From Centrapalus pauciflorus (taxonomy: Eukaryota > Streptophyta > Magnoliopsida > Asterales > Asteraceae): 64,000 nucleotides of DNA. This document shows, piece after piece, positions 32,271 through 44,800 of this stretch. Numbering within the stretch: the first letter of the stretch is position 1; every line of letters starts with the position of its first letter. The translations under genes were made by a program, and so were the position numbers. The stretch is from contig JAANYP010001187.1 in assembly GCA_020465985.1 (NCBI GenBank), positions 124,001 through 188,000 of the forward strand, written 5' to 3'. A model generated the notes under the pieces. That model did not search any database, was not told where the DNA came from, and saw only the letters and a program-made list of their open reading frames with translations.

Positions 32271-35200
32271 ATGTCAGGATCAGGATCAGGTGACATACCA
32301 AGCAACATGACCCCACAACAAATGTTTGAGATGATGCAACAATTACTAGCACAACACTCAGAACAACAGAATAAGATTATGCAAGAACAGTTTCAGGCCA
32401 GAGATGAGGCCGAAGCTAAAAGACGTAATGATAAGAAAAATAAGCGAAAAGATAAGCAAGTCCAGAATGAAGAATCTGATTCTGATAATTCAAATCCAGA
32501 AACCCAAATAGCTCAGCCAAAAGGCTGCAAATTTAAAGATTTTAAAGCCAGCGGTGCCCTGAACTTCGAGGGTACTGTAGATCCGATTCAGGCGATGGAT
32601 TGGATCAGTCATACGGAAGAAATTTTTAGAATCTCTGACTGTTTAGATTCGAAGAAAGTAAGTTATGCATCTGCACTATTTGTGGGAGCTGCTCGTGCCT
32701 GGTGGAAAACCCAGCGAAGTATCTATGGTGAGGAGGTGATTCAGACTTTAGAATGGGAGCAGTTTCTTGAAATGTTCAATGCAAAGTACTGCCCGATTGA
32801 CCAACGAGATAAGATGGAGGTACAGTTGATGCAGCTGACCCAGGGCACGAAGACAGTTGATGAATACGAACACGAGTTTTCACGTCTATGCGGTTACTCC
32901 TCATATCAAGTAGCTACCGAGGAGAGAAAGATGAATAGATTTCGTGTAGGACTCAATCCAAGATACAGACATCCGATGAGCGCGATCAAATACAAGAGTT
33001 ACTTGGAAATGGTAGAAGCGGCTAGACAAATTGAGCGAGGTTACTTAGAGTACGGTGATCAGCTTTATGCTCCGTCTACTAACCCGATGAATCCGTCTCC
33101 CCCAAAGAAACAGCGATTTGGCAGATTCTTTAGGCCAAATAAGTCTCAGTCACAATCTCAGCAATCCCATCAGCAAAGTTCACAGCCGAAAGCTCAAGCT
33201 TATTCCCTAACGAATGAACCACGATTCTGTAAGCGATGCCGAAGATCACACATGGGATTATGTAATCCAGAAGATGTTACTTGCTTCGCGTGCAACATGA
33301 TCGGTCATAGTAGTGAAGAATGTCCACAGCAAGGACGTGGATGTGCAAAATGTGGAAAAAGGGGACACTTTATGTATCAGTGTCGTAGCGGGTCGCGTTA
33401 TCAGTCTCAGTCATCAGCTGGAGGGTCGACAGTTAAAAGTTCTGCTGCAACACCAACTGCAAGGACACGTGCGTTCCAAATAACGGCTGAAGAGGCGAGA
33501 GAAACACCTGACGTAGTCACCGGTACGTTTCTGTTAAATACGATACCTGCTCGTGTGCTATTTGATTCTGGCGCTAGTCGTTCTTTCATATCGACATCTT
33601 TTGCTCAAAGATTATATAAGTCCCCGTCAAAGCTTCCTGTTGTACTTGACATTGAGACAGCCAGTAACAGTTATGTTATGGCTGATTCTGTTTACCGTAA
33701 TTGTACTCTGCTTGTTGATAATATCGTGTTCAACCTGGACCTTATCCCGATTCCCTTGAAAGAATTTGACGTCATCATCGGCATGGATTGGCTAATGAAC
33801 AACGAGGCTACAATTATCTGCAACCGGCGAGTCATCAGAATCAAGTCTTCAGACGGCCGAGTATTGGAGATCAAGGGCGAGAAGAGGAAAGGTGCACATT
33901 GTTTCATGTCTATAGAAAAGGCTCACAAATACTTGTCTAAAGGTCACGACTCTTACCTTTGTTATGCTCTATCTGAGTCCAGCTCTGAAAAGAAATCTTT
34001 GTCCGATATTCCTATCGTCTGTGAGTTCCCAGACGTATTTCCTGATGACATTTCCGGAGTGCCACCGGAACGACAAGTCGAGTTCAGTATTGACTTGGTT
34101 CCTGGTGCGGCTCCTATCGCAAAAGCTCCATACAGACTTGCACCTGCAGAAATGCAGGAAATGTCAAAGCAACTGCAAGAACTGTTAGAGAAGGGGTTTA
34201 TCCGACCAAGTTCTTCTCCGTGGGGTGCACCTGTTCTATTTGTTAAAAAGAAAGACGGAACTTTCCGTATGTGCATCGACTACCGCGAGTTGAACAAGGT
34301 TACCATAAAGAATAAATATCCTCTGCCCAGGATTGATGATCTGTTTGATCAACTACAAGGAGCTAGTTATTTCTCAAAGATAGATCTCCGTTCTGGGTAT
34401 CATCAGTTGAAAGTTAGAAATGAGGATATACCGAAGACAGCTTTCCGTACAAGATACGGTCATTACGAATTTCTCGTAATGCCGTTTGGATTAACGAATG
34501 CACCAGCGGCGTTCATGGATCTCATGAATCGCGTGTGCAGACCAATGTTGGATAAATCAGTTATCGTGTTCATAGATGATATTCTGATTTACTCCAAAAC
34601 GGAGGCTGATCATTCTATTCATCTGCGGCAATTGCTAGAGTTATTAAGAAAAGAAAAACTCTATGCAAAGTTTTCTAAGTGCGAATTCTGGCTCAGACAG
34701 GTATAATCTCTATTATATATGTCTTGAGCTGTTTCCTTAACTATTCTATGATTCACCTCAGAATTTGAATTTCTATCTTGATTCTTATAGATCCAGTTCC
34801 TTGGCCATGTTGTTTCTGGCGAAGGGATTTCCGTTGATCCTTCTAAAGTCGAGGCCGTTCAGAAATGGCAAACACCTCGCAATGCCTCTGAAATCCGAAG
34901 TTTCCTTGGATTGGCCGGTTATTATCGGCGATTCATAAAGGACTTCTCAAAGATTGATGTGCCGCTTACAATGTTAACACGAAAGAATACTCCTTTCGTT
35001 TGGACCGATAAACAGCAAGAGGCATTCGATATTCTGAAGCAAAAGTTGATTCAAGCACCGATCCTAGCCTTGCCAGAAGGTAATGATGATTTCGTCGTCT
35101 ATAGCGATGCCTCTGGTACTGGCTTAGGATGTGTTCTGATGCAAAGGGGAAAAGTAATTGCCTATGCTTCAAGGCAATTAAAAGACTACGAGAAAAGTGC

Positions 35201-36932
35201 ACCAACTCATGATCTTGAGTTGGCTGCCGTTACCTTTGCTTTGAAAATCTGGCGTCACTATCTATATGGGACTCGGTGTCAGCTCTACACCGATCATAAG
35301 AGTCTCAAATACCTTTTCACTCAAAAAGATCTGAACATGAAACAGCGTCGATTTTTGGAGCTTATCAAGGATTATGACTGCGAGATCTTATATCATCCCG
35401 GCAAAGCAAATGTTGTCGCGGATGCGTTGAGTAGAAAAGTATATCCAGAAAAGTGCTGTTATGCTCTAACTCCAGTTATATTCTCTTCTGATCTTATTGA
35501 AGACATCAGAATTGCTCAAACTGAAGCGCTGAAAGAAGAGAACATAGATTCTGAAAATCTAAAAGGGCAACTACAATTTCTGACTCTGAACCATTTGGGA
35601 CTTCACTGTCTCAAGGGAAACCGAATCTGGGTTCCTAAGTATGGTTCAATTCGCAGCACTCTTCTATCTGAAGCTCACAAGTCCAAATTATCTGTTCATC
35701 CTGGCAGCTCAAAGATGTACTTTGATCTGAAAGCTGACTATTGGTGGCCAGGAATGAAGAAAGACATCGGTAAGTGTGTTGAAAGCTGCAGAGTTTGTCA
35801 GATGGTTAAGGCAGAACACCAGAAACCCTTCGGGGATATGCAACCACTGCCAGTTCCTGAATGGAAGTGGGAGCATATAACAATGGACTTCATTACGAAG
35901 CTGCCAAAGACCAAAAGACAGCACGACTCCATCTGGGTAGTCGTTGACCGATTAACGAAATCAGCACATTTCATTCCGATGAAAGAAACATATTCTCTCG
36001 ATAGATTGGCGCAGCTGTACATCACTGAAATTATTTCTCGTCACGGTGTGCCGAAGTCTATCGTTTCTGATCGTGATAGTCGTTTCACATCCAGATTCTG
36101 GCAAGCACTACAAGAAGGGATGGGTACTCGGATTTCTATGAGTACTGCTTATCATCCAAATGCAGATGGCCAGAGTGAGCGTACTATTTTAACTCTCGAA
36201 GATATGCTTCGTGCCTGCATTCTTGATTTAGGTGGTAACTGGGATGACCACTTACCGTTGGTCGAATTCTCTTACAACAACAGTTATCATTCTACAATTA
36301 AGATGACTCCTTTTGAAGCTTTGTACGGAAGAAAGTGCAGAACTCCCACCTGTTGGCGTGAAACAGGTGAATCGCCAATAGCAGGACCTGCCCTTCTACA
36401 GTTGACTCATGAAAAGATTCAACTTGTCAGAAGGAATATTCTTGAAGCTCAAAGCAGCCAGAAGTCATATTATGACAATCGGCATAGATCAATCAGTTTT
36501 GCAGTTAACGATTGGGTGATGCTGAAAGTATCCCCAATGAAGAATGTGGTGCGGTTCATTAAAAGAAACAAGCTAGCTCCGAGATTTATCGGTCCGTTCA
36601 AGATTGTGGAAAAGATTGGAAATCAATCTTATCGTCTTGAACTACCAGCTGACTTAGCTGGAATACATCCTGTATTTCATATCAGTCATTTGAGAAAGAG
36701 TTTAGCTGACGAAAGGGAAGTTCAGATACCACATGTTAACCTGCAGATTGATGAGAAGCTTCGCGTGGTTGAAGAGCCAGAACGTATTCTGGACTCGAAG
36801 ACCAAAAAGCTTCGGAATAAAGAGATACAGATGGTGCTCGTCCAGTGGAAACACCACAAAGGTTCGCATCAGTCTTGGGAATCGAGAGATGTTATGAAAG
36901 CTACTTATCCAAGTCTGTTCGAACATAGCTAA
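32271..36932 (+). CDS. Element 2 Gag-Pol polyprotein, two segments joined across a 90-bp intron-like gap
   Basis: The start ATG at 32271 gives MSGSGSGDIPSNMTPQQMFE. Segment 1 (32271-34700) is 810 codons: Gag (core near CKFKDFKASGALNFEGTVDP), CCHC knuckles (CFACNMIGHSSEEC, CAKCGKRGHFMYQC), protease motif LFDSGASRSFIS at about residue 430, and RT up to FWLRQ with FIDDIL at about residue 769. The next bases are GTATAA, a donor-like start and an in-frame stop. The gap ends TTCTTATAG at 34790. Segment 2 (34791-36932) resumes in phase with IQFLGHVVSGEGI, completing RT. RNase H (YSDASGTGLG, DALSRK), integrase (TMDFITKLP, SDRDSRFTSRFWQ, GPF module) and a C-terminal chromodomain (VLVQWKHHKGSHQSWESRDV) follow. 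Both segments together hold 1524 codons including the stop. Whether the gap is really spliced is inference. Confidence 0.93.
34701..34790 (+). other. Candidate spliceosomal intron inside reverse transcriptase of element 2
   Basis: 90 bp, CAG|GTATAATC at the donor and TTCTTATAG|ATC at the acceptor, phase 0, T-rich, with a TTAACTAT branch-like motif near 34738. It contains in-frame stops (TAA at 34704-34706). Element 1 has no equivalent at the homologous place (FWLRE-VQFLGH). Confidence 0.7.
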
Positions 36933-36969
36933 CTTCGGGGACGAAGTTTGTGCGTGGTGGAGCCCATTC

Positions 36970-39366
36970 TGTAACAACCTAACTTTTGATCTAGTCGTAA
37001 ATTCAGTAATATTTTGAGCCGATAATGTAATAATGTTACATTATTTGATTTATAATTTAATTAAGTAATGAAATATTTAATTAAATTATATAAAAATTTA
37101 TATTTATGAATTAATAAATTATTAAAGAGAATTAAATAAAAGAGATATAATATACAAAAATGAAAGTAGGTTAGCTAGCAAATATAACTAGATGAAGTAT
37201 ATAAACGTGAATTTTATTTCAAAAACTCAGATTCTCTCTCTCTCTCTACTCTCTCTCTAACTTTCTCTCTCTACTCTCTCTCTACCTTCTCTCTAAATTA
37301 TCTCCTAAACCGACCGTCCGATTATCAAGATATTTATATCGTTAGAAAGATCTCGGAGAATACTATACAAATCTACTATCTCCTGTGTGATTTCATACGA
37401 ATTTGAGGTAAGAATTGATATTTTTACGTTTTTATATATATTTCGGTATTTTCGAATTTATTAGTTTTATGAAATTTAAAGCTATTTTTATGGAGTTTAA
37501 CTAGAATAAGTATAATATAATCGAACATAGGCTTAATATTGATCATATTTGTGATTTATGCCTTAGATATTCATGTTTTAGAGTTGTAAATATGAACAGA
37601 TTCGAGAATGTTAAGAACAGATTCGAAAATACATAGAACAAACTCGAAAATACCTAGAACAGACTCGAAATGGAATTAAATTCGAAATATATTCGAATCT
37701 AACCATTAAATTCGAAAAACATATTTCGAATCTAATAGATTCGAATGGTGGGTGTGTGTTCGAATCTAACCCCAAAATCAAAGGTGGATTCGAATTTAAT
37801 CCTAAATTCGAAATGTAGATTCGAATTTAAAGCCCTTTCGACTTTAACACTATTTAATGCCTGCATTCGAATTTATTATTCTAGAAATTGATTGGAATTC
37901 GAGTTTGACCATTAAAATTTAATGTAAGTTTGACTTTTGGTTCTCAGATTCAAGATTTGGCCATGTACTTCGATTTTATATATATTTAACTTTAATACCT
38001 TCAAACTTAATTTCCCTATTCGAGTTTAATTATATAAATTCGAAACCACTCCTTAAATTCGAATATATTAAATAAAATACTTGGACAACGCATAAATAAA
38101 TGAGATAGTTAGCAAAATAAATATATATATTGACCCTTGAGAATTAATGGAACAATAAATTTAAATGAAAGAATGATTTATGAAAGAGCAGTTATCAGAA
38201 TCAGATAAAATAAAGATTTTAACGACTAAAGAGATGATGATAATGATATGATATTGACATGATATGATATGATAATTCTGGACAGGTTCAGTGAAATTCT
38301 GAACAAAGATTTAAAGATTTATAAAGCGGGTCAAAGATTTGATTTGACAGAGAATAGATTGAGATAAAATCCTGAGATAACTCAGGTGGCAGATTCTTAT
38401 ATCTGTTTGACCAAGACCCAGAACTGTGAGTTATAGATATTCAGATTGAACATGCATAGATCCGGTTGAGATATATTGTTGCTGATAGATTTATTGACAT
38501 TCACTTTATCAGCTGGATTGAGACCTGTGCACACCATGGATGGGTGTTGCCCAGTGAATCATGATAGCTATTTGATTATCTTTTCATATTGCATTTAATA
38601 TTGCTTCACACTTTGCTTTATGATTCATTGCTATCATGACTTCTAAGACATATGCTTACATCATTGATCAGACATTTGATAGATTGATTCAGCTTGACTA
38701 GCCCTTATGGTCTATTGTTCTAGACCCGGCTATTTCACCAGTTCCTATGAACTTGGTAATGACCTCCGATGTTCCGCCATATTGACTTACTGGTAGCTAG
38801 CCCAGTATGTGGCTGATCCCCACGATTTAAGCGTGAGTGTGGCTTGAACATCATCCGATCTTATGATACTATATCTCAATCATGAGGGCTGTAGCGGCAG
38901 CCAAGACATATCACGCTAAGATTTATGACTCCGCTTGACACGCATGTTGATATTGAAAATCTATAAACTCACTAAGCGTTGCTTATGGTTGCTACTTCAT
39001 ATTTTTTTTACAGGAAAAGGCAAAGGAAAGTCACCTGCCGGACCTAGTTCTTAGGTCTTACACGCTCAAGACAGAAGTTTCATAGACCTCTACTCAGCAA
39101 CCCCATTTTGGTACTAATTGGATGACGATATTATGGTGATCTGGGTAGATTTATTTTGATAATATGATGATATTAATTAGATTAGATTTGTGCCCTTTAT
39201 AAGTTTAATTTGAAAACCGTAACTGTATTAAACTTAAATCTTAATAGCTTGTACTGTAATTTAATTTTCCGCATTATAATTACTCTATCTTAGTTTGATT
39301 GATATCGTATTGCATGATGTGGGACCTAGACTGGTGAGAACTGCCCCGTAAGGGGTGGTCTTCACA
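36970..39366 (+). repeat. 3' LTR of element 2
   Basis: 2397 bp and near-identical to the 5' LTR. The stretch just before it (about 36950-36969, GCGTGGTGGAGCC) is only weakly polypurine, so the plus-strand primer is not obvious. Confidence 0.95.
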
Positions 39367-39371
39367 AGTAT

Positions 39372-41060
39372 CAAGAACTTTATTCCTACAATCTTAAAAC
39401 AGATTTTTTATTTCCTGTTAATACCGGTTATAATACTAAGAATTTTGTTTAATGAGATTGGTTCGTCGATTCAAACCAGTTTTGTCTCGAAGTAAAATTT
39501 CTTTTACTCTATTGTTTTGATTCAAACGGGTTTTGTCTCGAAGCAATTGTGTTTCCATTTCATTTAATTATTTCTGCTTCGTTACAAACGAGTTATGGTT
39601 TCGAGACGAAAATAATTTTTGCAACAGCTTTGATTAAGTGTTTAATTTGAACGACAAATTCAATTATTCACTTTTGGTTTCTTAAGCATGGAGGGAAAAT
39701 TTTGTATCAAAAATTTATAAATCTTATAATAAAGTGTTCTAAATTGAACGGACGATTCAATTTTCACTTTTAATATAGAATTCGTTATTATTATCGTTCG
39801 GATTATAAGTGTTTGAATGAACGGTCGATTCGTTACTCACTTTGGTGTTAAATTGAATGGCCAATTCAATTTTTAATTTTAGTGGTAAAGTTGGTTATAA
39901 TAAAAGATTTGATTTTGTTATGAAGTGCTAGAATGAACGATTGATTCAATCGCATTAGCAATTAGAAGATTTTCAATTTAAAAGATTTAAAGTGTTTGTT
40001 GAACTGTTGGTTCATAACGCTTTTGGTGTTAAAACTTTGGCGGATTTAGAACTTTAAAATCTTTGATGAACGGTTGATTCATTGCACTTTGGTGGAATTC
40101 AATTTTGAAGTGATTAAATTGAATGGCTGATTCAAGTTTTGTCACTTATAAAAGTGTAATTTTATTATAAAGTGGGAAATTTGCTTTATTAACTACTTGT
40201 GTCATTATAAAGAGTTTATTTTCTTTGGACGTTAAAGAAAAATAAAAATATTGATGGAATTGTGTCACGGCCGATGACTTCAACTATGACATCTATTGCT
40301 AAACCATCGATTAAGAAGATGGTTAATTTGATTGGAGTTCAAAATGCGAGTATTTGCCAATCATATTGAGAAATCAGAATTGTTTTCAGATTTGGATCTT
40401 GAACCATGCTGGTTCTTGAAGGCGACGGTGAAGTTGCTAAGTGTGACGTGCCTAAGCAAAAGATTCCCTGCATGACAAGTGTGATGAAACGTGAGTATCA
40501 CAGCAATGGTTTCTGATGTAAACTTGGTGAGATCTTAGCTGAATGAATGGTGGATCGACACCGCTTCTATCCGACATGTTTGTTCGGAGAAAAAATTTGT
40601 TTACTACTTTTAAAGTAGTTAATAGAGAAAAGCTCTTCATGGGAAACTCGAATACTGTTGATATCAAAGGTGAAGGCGAAGCTTAAATTGACAAATGTTT
40701 TGTTTGTTCTAGAAATTCGAAAGATTGTGGTTTCTGGATGGTTATTAAACAAGTTTGGATTTAAAATGGTTTTTGAATCTAATAAAGTTGTTTTGACCAA
40801 GAATGGTCATTTTGTTGGAGAAAGTTTTGCTTTAATGGAATGTTTAAAATAAATTTGATGATTTTGAAAAGCAATTTTAATAAAACAACTACAAAATCGG
40901 TTTGACAGAGTCTTCTAACGTGTGTCATGGTCGTCTTAGACATGTCAATTTTAATTCTCTACGTCGTTTGAGTAAATTAAATTGCATTCCATCTTTTCAA
41001 ATTGATTCAAAATTTAAATGTCCAACTTGTGTTTTGCTAAGCACACATTAACGAAATCAG
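39372..41060 (+). pseudogene. Decayed Ty1/copia retrotransposon (leader and partial pol)
   Basis: Frame-broken copia pol remains run from about 40560 to 41050. They include a RHVCSEKKF-type segment after the protease region, then KLKLTNVLFVLEIRKIVVSG with LLNKFGFKMVFES, then the pre-integrase zinc finger HGRLRHVNFNSLRRLSKLNC with CPTCV at about 40925-41030. Stops and indels separate these blocks. 39372-40550 shows leader-like sequence with repeated 'ttcaaaccagttttgtctcgaag' and no intact Gag, which suggests a deletion. RT and RNase H are missing. Element 2 is inserted near its 5' end. Confidence 0.8.
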
Positions 41061-41814
41061 TTTAAACCCAATCTGATGAACCAGAGTTGCAAGGCGATTC
41101 TATATTTTGATTTCCAAGTCCATACTCGATGAACACTTCAAAACAATCAAACAAAAACCGAGGCTGAAAACCTAGTCAAACTTCTATCAAGTCACTTAAC
41201 ATTAACTATATCAAGTCGAGTTCTTATGAATCTCGAGCTAGAGGACATGCCAAAATAGTAAATCCAAAAACGGGTTTAAGTATTGAATATAGCTCGAGTC
41301 CTTGAGCGAAGCTCAAAGCTATTATCTTGAAAGCTCATCCAGATATCTAGCCAAGCTTGAGCATATCAAGTCGGTCAAGCACGAACTCCATTGACTTGTT
41401 TGCATCCCTACTTGTAAATAAATGAGTCACTAAGCTTGATCGAGATCGGCTTAACGCTATATCATGTGAATATTTCCTCTAGCAGGTGTATATACATATT
41501 ATTAATCCTCATTAAGAACTTGATGATTTGTTCTTGAAGACCAAAGGTAGTTCAAGTTTTACGATAACGGGAATCTACACCATCACATAGTACTAACCCT
41601 AAGTGGTTTCAATATAAGAAATGTAGTTCAAACCCACAAGTCATTCAACATCTTGTGCTGATACTTGATAGTTATGTGCCTGTTCAAGACGAAAGAAGAG
41701 CGAGCAATATACATGTATAATCGAACCAACCGTTTAACATTTCTTGTGCTACGATACTTTCAGTTAACAAACTCAGCTTTATATAGCATTACATGACTTA
41801 CCACCGAAAAAGAC
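41061..41814. other. Intergenic DNA with transposon-like fragment; no gene seen
   Basis: 41180-41410 has repeated 'gctcgag', 'caagctcgag'-like and 'tcaagtcgag' words ending TTGTTTGCATCCCTAC, a pattern seen at ends of many plant DNA transposons. No paired terminus was found. The part next to 41814 may include the NERD gene 3' UTR. Confidence 0.4.
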
Positions 41815-44800
41815 TCAAGGGCTTAGAGACATGGATATGATCGAAGAAAGTTTAATTTTCTGAACTTTAGCGGTGTCATGGAGCTGAAACAACACCTCTG
41901 TGCTTGATCTTGCTGTTACCTCATTCCACTCCAAACCAGAAGCCCCGTCAGTCCTATAATCTCGTGGTGCATATAAAACTTGAAGCTTTGAGTGGGCTGT
42001 ATTTGACCAACACAGATGGTCAATAAGAACTTCTCGTGAGAAAAATGGAAGTAGACCAAGGTTCACATCATTAATTAGTAGTGCACTTTTTCATTTGTCT
42101 TATATATGTCAATGTACTTTCAAAGTGTCACAAGAAGTCACTAACACTTGGTTCTTTAACACAACTTAAAAAGTCAAGTAAAAGAAGAGAATATGAATAG
42201 AAACTAAAAAATTGTTGTGTTCTTTAAACTTTTAAACGAAGGAAAGAAAAAGAATTAGAAAGAAAGAACGGTGAAAAACTCTCTCCAAAAGTGAGAAGAA
42301 AGAACCAATTGGGTTTAACCCATTTGGTAAGAGTGGTGATATGTAAGTGAGAGGTCACAGGTTTGGCTCCCGTCGGAGGCAAGTTGAAATTTAGATAAAG
42401 AACATAAGCCTTAGGACAAAGGAGTAGTTTAGGAGTAGGAGTAGGATAGTTTGCCGTTCAAAAAGAAAAAGTGAGAAGAAAGGGAAAGAATCAAAGGAAT
42501 CAAAAATTTCCTTTTAAACACCTATTTTTTACTTTCTCTTTCTTTCCTTTATGATTCTTTCCTTCATCTTCTTTCTCATTCTTTTCTTTTCTTCTAAAAT
42601 TAAAGAACAGAATGTAAGAGTATAAAGTGACAATAAAAGTGTCAATGAAAATCCATGATGACCAAATCAATAAGGGCTATGAAAGCACAATGACAAGATC
42701 GATATGTGAAAAAGTACAGTGACCTACCATTACTTTTTAATGATGTCACCCGAGCTTTAAATTCAGATGTAAATAAGAAATAGGCTGTTTTAGCAAGTAC
42801 CTAAACCAAACATGCTTGTTTTTTGGATGATCATACGGCTAACTTTTGATCTCTTTATATTTCGTAAAGACACAATATCGTCTTGCTTCCCTTTGAATTC
42901 CAAAAATTCTCCTAATAGATGCTTGTTATTTTTTAGCTCCAGCCTTCATGAAGAATAAAATAAATACAAGATGAGGTATGAGACAACAGCTTAATATTTT
43001 CAGGAGCTTCAGCCATTGGAAATTGCCACAAACATGTGAAAATTCGAATATTGTTTAAAAACTGCAACATACCTATCCCACATTGGAGCAGTGCTGAGGA
43101 CGAAACCGAGATTCTGTTGTAACGAGTCCCGGTTTTCTTTCTTATCGCTACGTAAAGCACCTTTAATCCACCCAGATATGCTCTTCTTCTCTGGTTTCAT
43201 TTCTGCCCATTGCTCATATGTTACAACCTCAGGCGGAAAGTAATCTGGATGAATGGTACTGGAAGTACAAATAAATGTCAAATTTGAAATATTGTAACAA
43301 ACATGTCAATCTAACAAATGCAACATGAATCCATAGATTACGAAGACAAATTAAAATATAACATGAGATTTAAGTTGCAAAGAAAAAATTGTTGAATACA
43401 CCAACAGATTGGTTTAGTTTGTACCGGAAGCTTGGGTTAGGGCATACGATCTTGAAGGACATATATCCATCTGGAAGAACCACTCCTCTTTGTTCAAGAT
43501 AAGACTCGAGAACCGCAACTTGTCTTTTGGCCTCGACCAGCTATTACATAGAACAAGTAATGGGTCAAGTAAAAAACCTATCCAAAATAAAATACAAATT
43601 CACCAAAACTTCCTTTATGCCTAGAAATAGAAGTGGAAGTGATATTGCCCACTATGATAATTACATTGTTAATTAAAGAAGAGTTTTTGTAGCCATACAT
43701 TGTAGTATTCTCCCTACTCAGTTGATAACTACTTGTAACTATGGAAGTTAGAAGTATGCTATAGGCATCAAGAGAATGGTAATTGCGCTTCAAACACTCA
43801 GATGTGAGTTTGTTAAAAATAAAGTTATTTCTCATATTACAAGTATCATTACTTAAGGTCTCAAATGGTACTCTTATATAAACCCTAAAATTATCCCCTT
43901 ACTCACGAAAAGTTCTAACATTGTCACAAAGGCGAAGTTATTAAACCCTAATAACAACTAATTTCTGGTTGAAAGTTCTCTGGTTTGCAAAATCCTGGGT
44001 GTAATAAGTTTTATGCTCACAAAGTCTTCTGGCTTGTGACTTTCTGCTCGCCATTCTCTGAAATTGCAGCTTCTCTGGTAACATTACTTGTTCACGAGTC
44101 TCCCAGCTCACAATTTTCTGATTTGTGATTTCTCTGATAGTATGCTTGCATTACTGCATCAATCAGACCATTTTCTGCGTTACTTGGATCATGTGATCTC
44201 ACTGCTGTGTTTCTATTACCGTGTACAACAGTACAAGTATCTAGTAAGTAGTGACTATCTTATTAGGTGTGCGCCTCTGCGACTAAGTCCCTCAAACCAG
44301 GCGATTTTAGGCTAGGCGCCTTGAAGGTGTTCAGGCAGTGTGAGTTAATCAGAAACTCCTAGTGCGACTAGTCCTAGGCGAGTTAGGCGAGAGTCGAGGG
44401 CCTTGTTTCATAAACAGCTATTAGGTTTTTTAGACTTAAAAGTAATTTGTATGGTCAATTAAACCCCCAGAAAGTTACGGAGTCATCTTATTAGTGCTAA
44501 TTATGGATTATTTCCTACTTTCCCTCTCCCAAGACCACCATTATCCTCTTCAAATATTCCCTTTTCTCGTGTCTTTCTTTTCATGATCGTATGTATTCCT
44601 CTGGCCTCCCTTCACGCTTGCGCAAGTAGCACAATCAACATCAAAGATCGATTACTAGAGGGTTGACTTCGGCCTTATGGTTTGCCTCAGCGATCTTTTG
44701 AAACACTTTACTTCGTTTACTACTACTAATAGTCATGGTTTACAGTAGTATGTTTGATATTAGATCTATAATTCTATATAATATGTTTTTATTTTATGTT

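Larger units (their letters stand above)
29675..39366 (+). mobile_element. Element 2: complete Ty3/gypsy chromovirus LTR retrotransposon with intron-like interruption in pol
   Basis: A 9.69-kb element bounded by the 5-bp duplication AGTAT (29670-29674 and 39367-39371). LTRs are 29675-32070 and 36970-39366, both starting TGTAACAACC and ending CTTCACA. By eye they differ by one substitution (A at 32052, G at 39348) and one T-run length, so insertion is recent. It encodes Gag, protease, RT, RNase H, integrase and a chromodomain. The frame is open apart from a 90-bp GT-AG segment at 34701-34790. It is a relative of element 1 but clearly distinct, with unrelated LTR sequence and lower GC. Confidence 0.96.
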
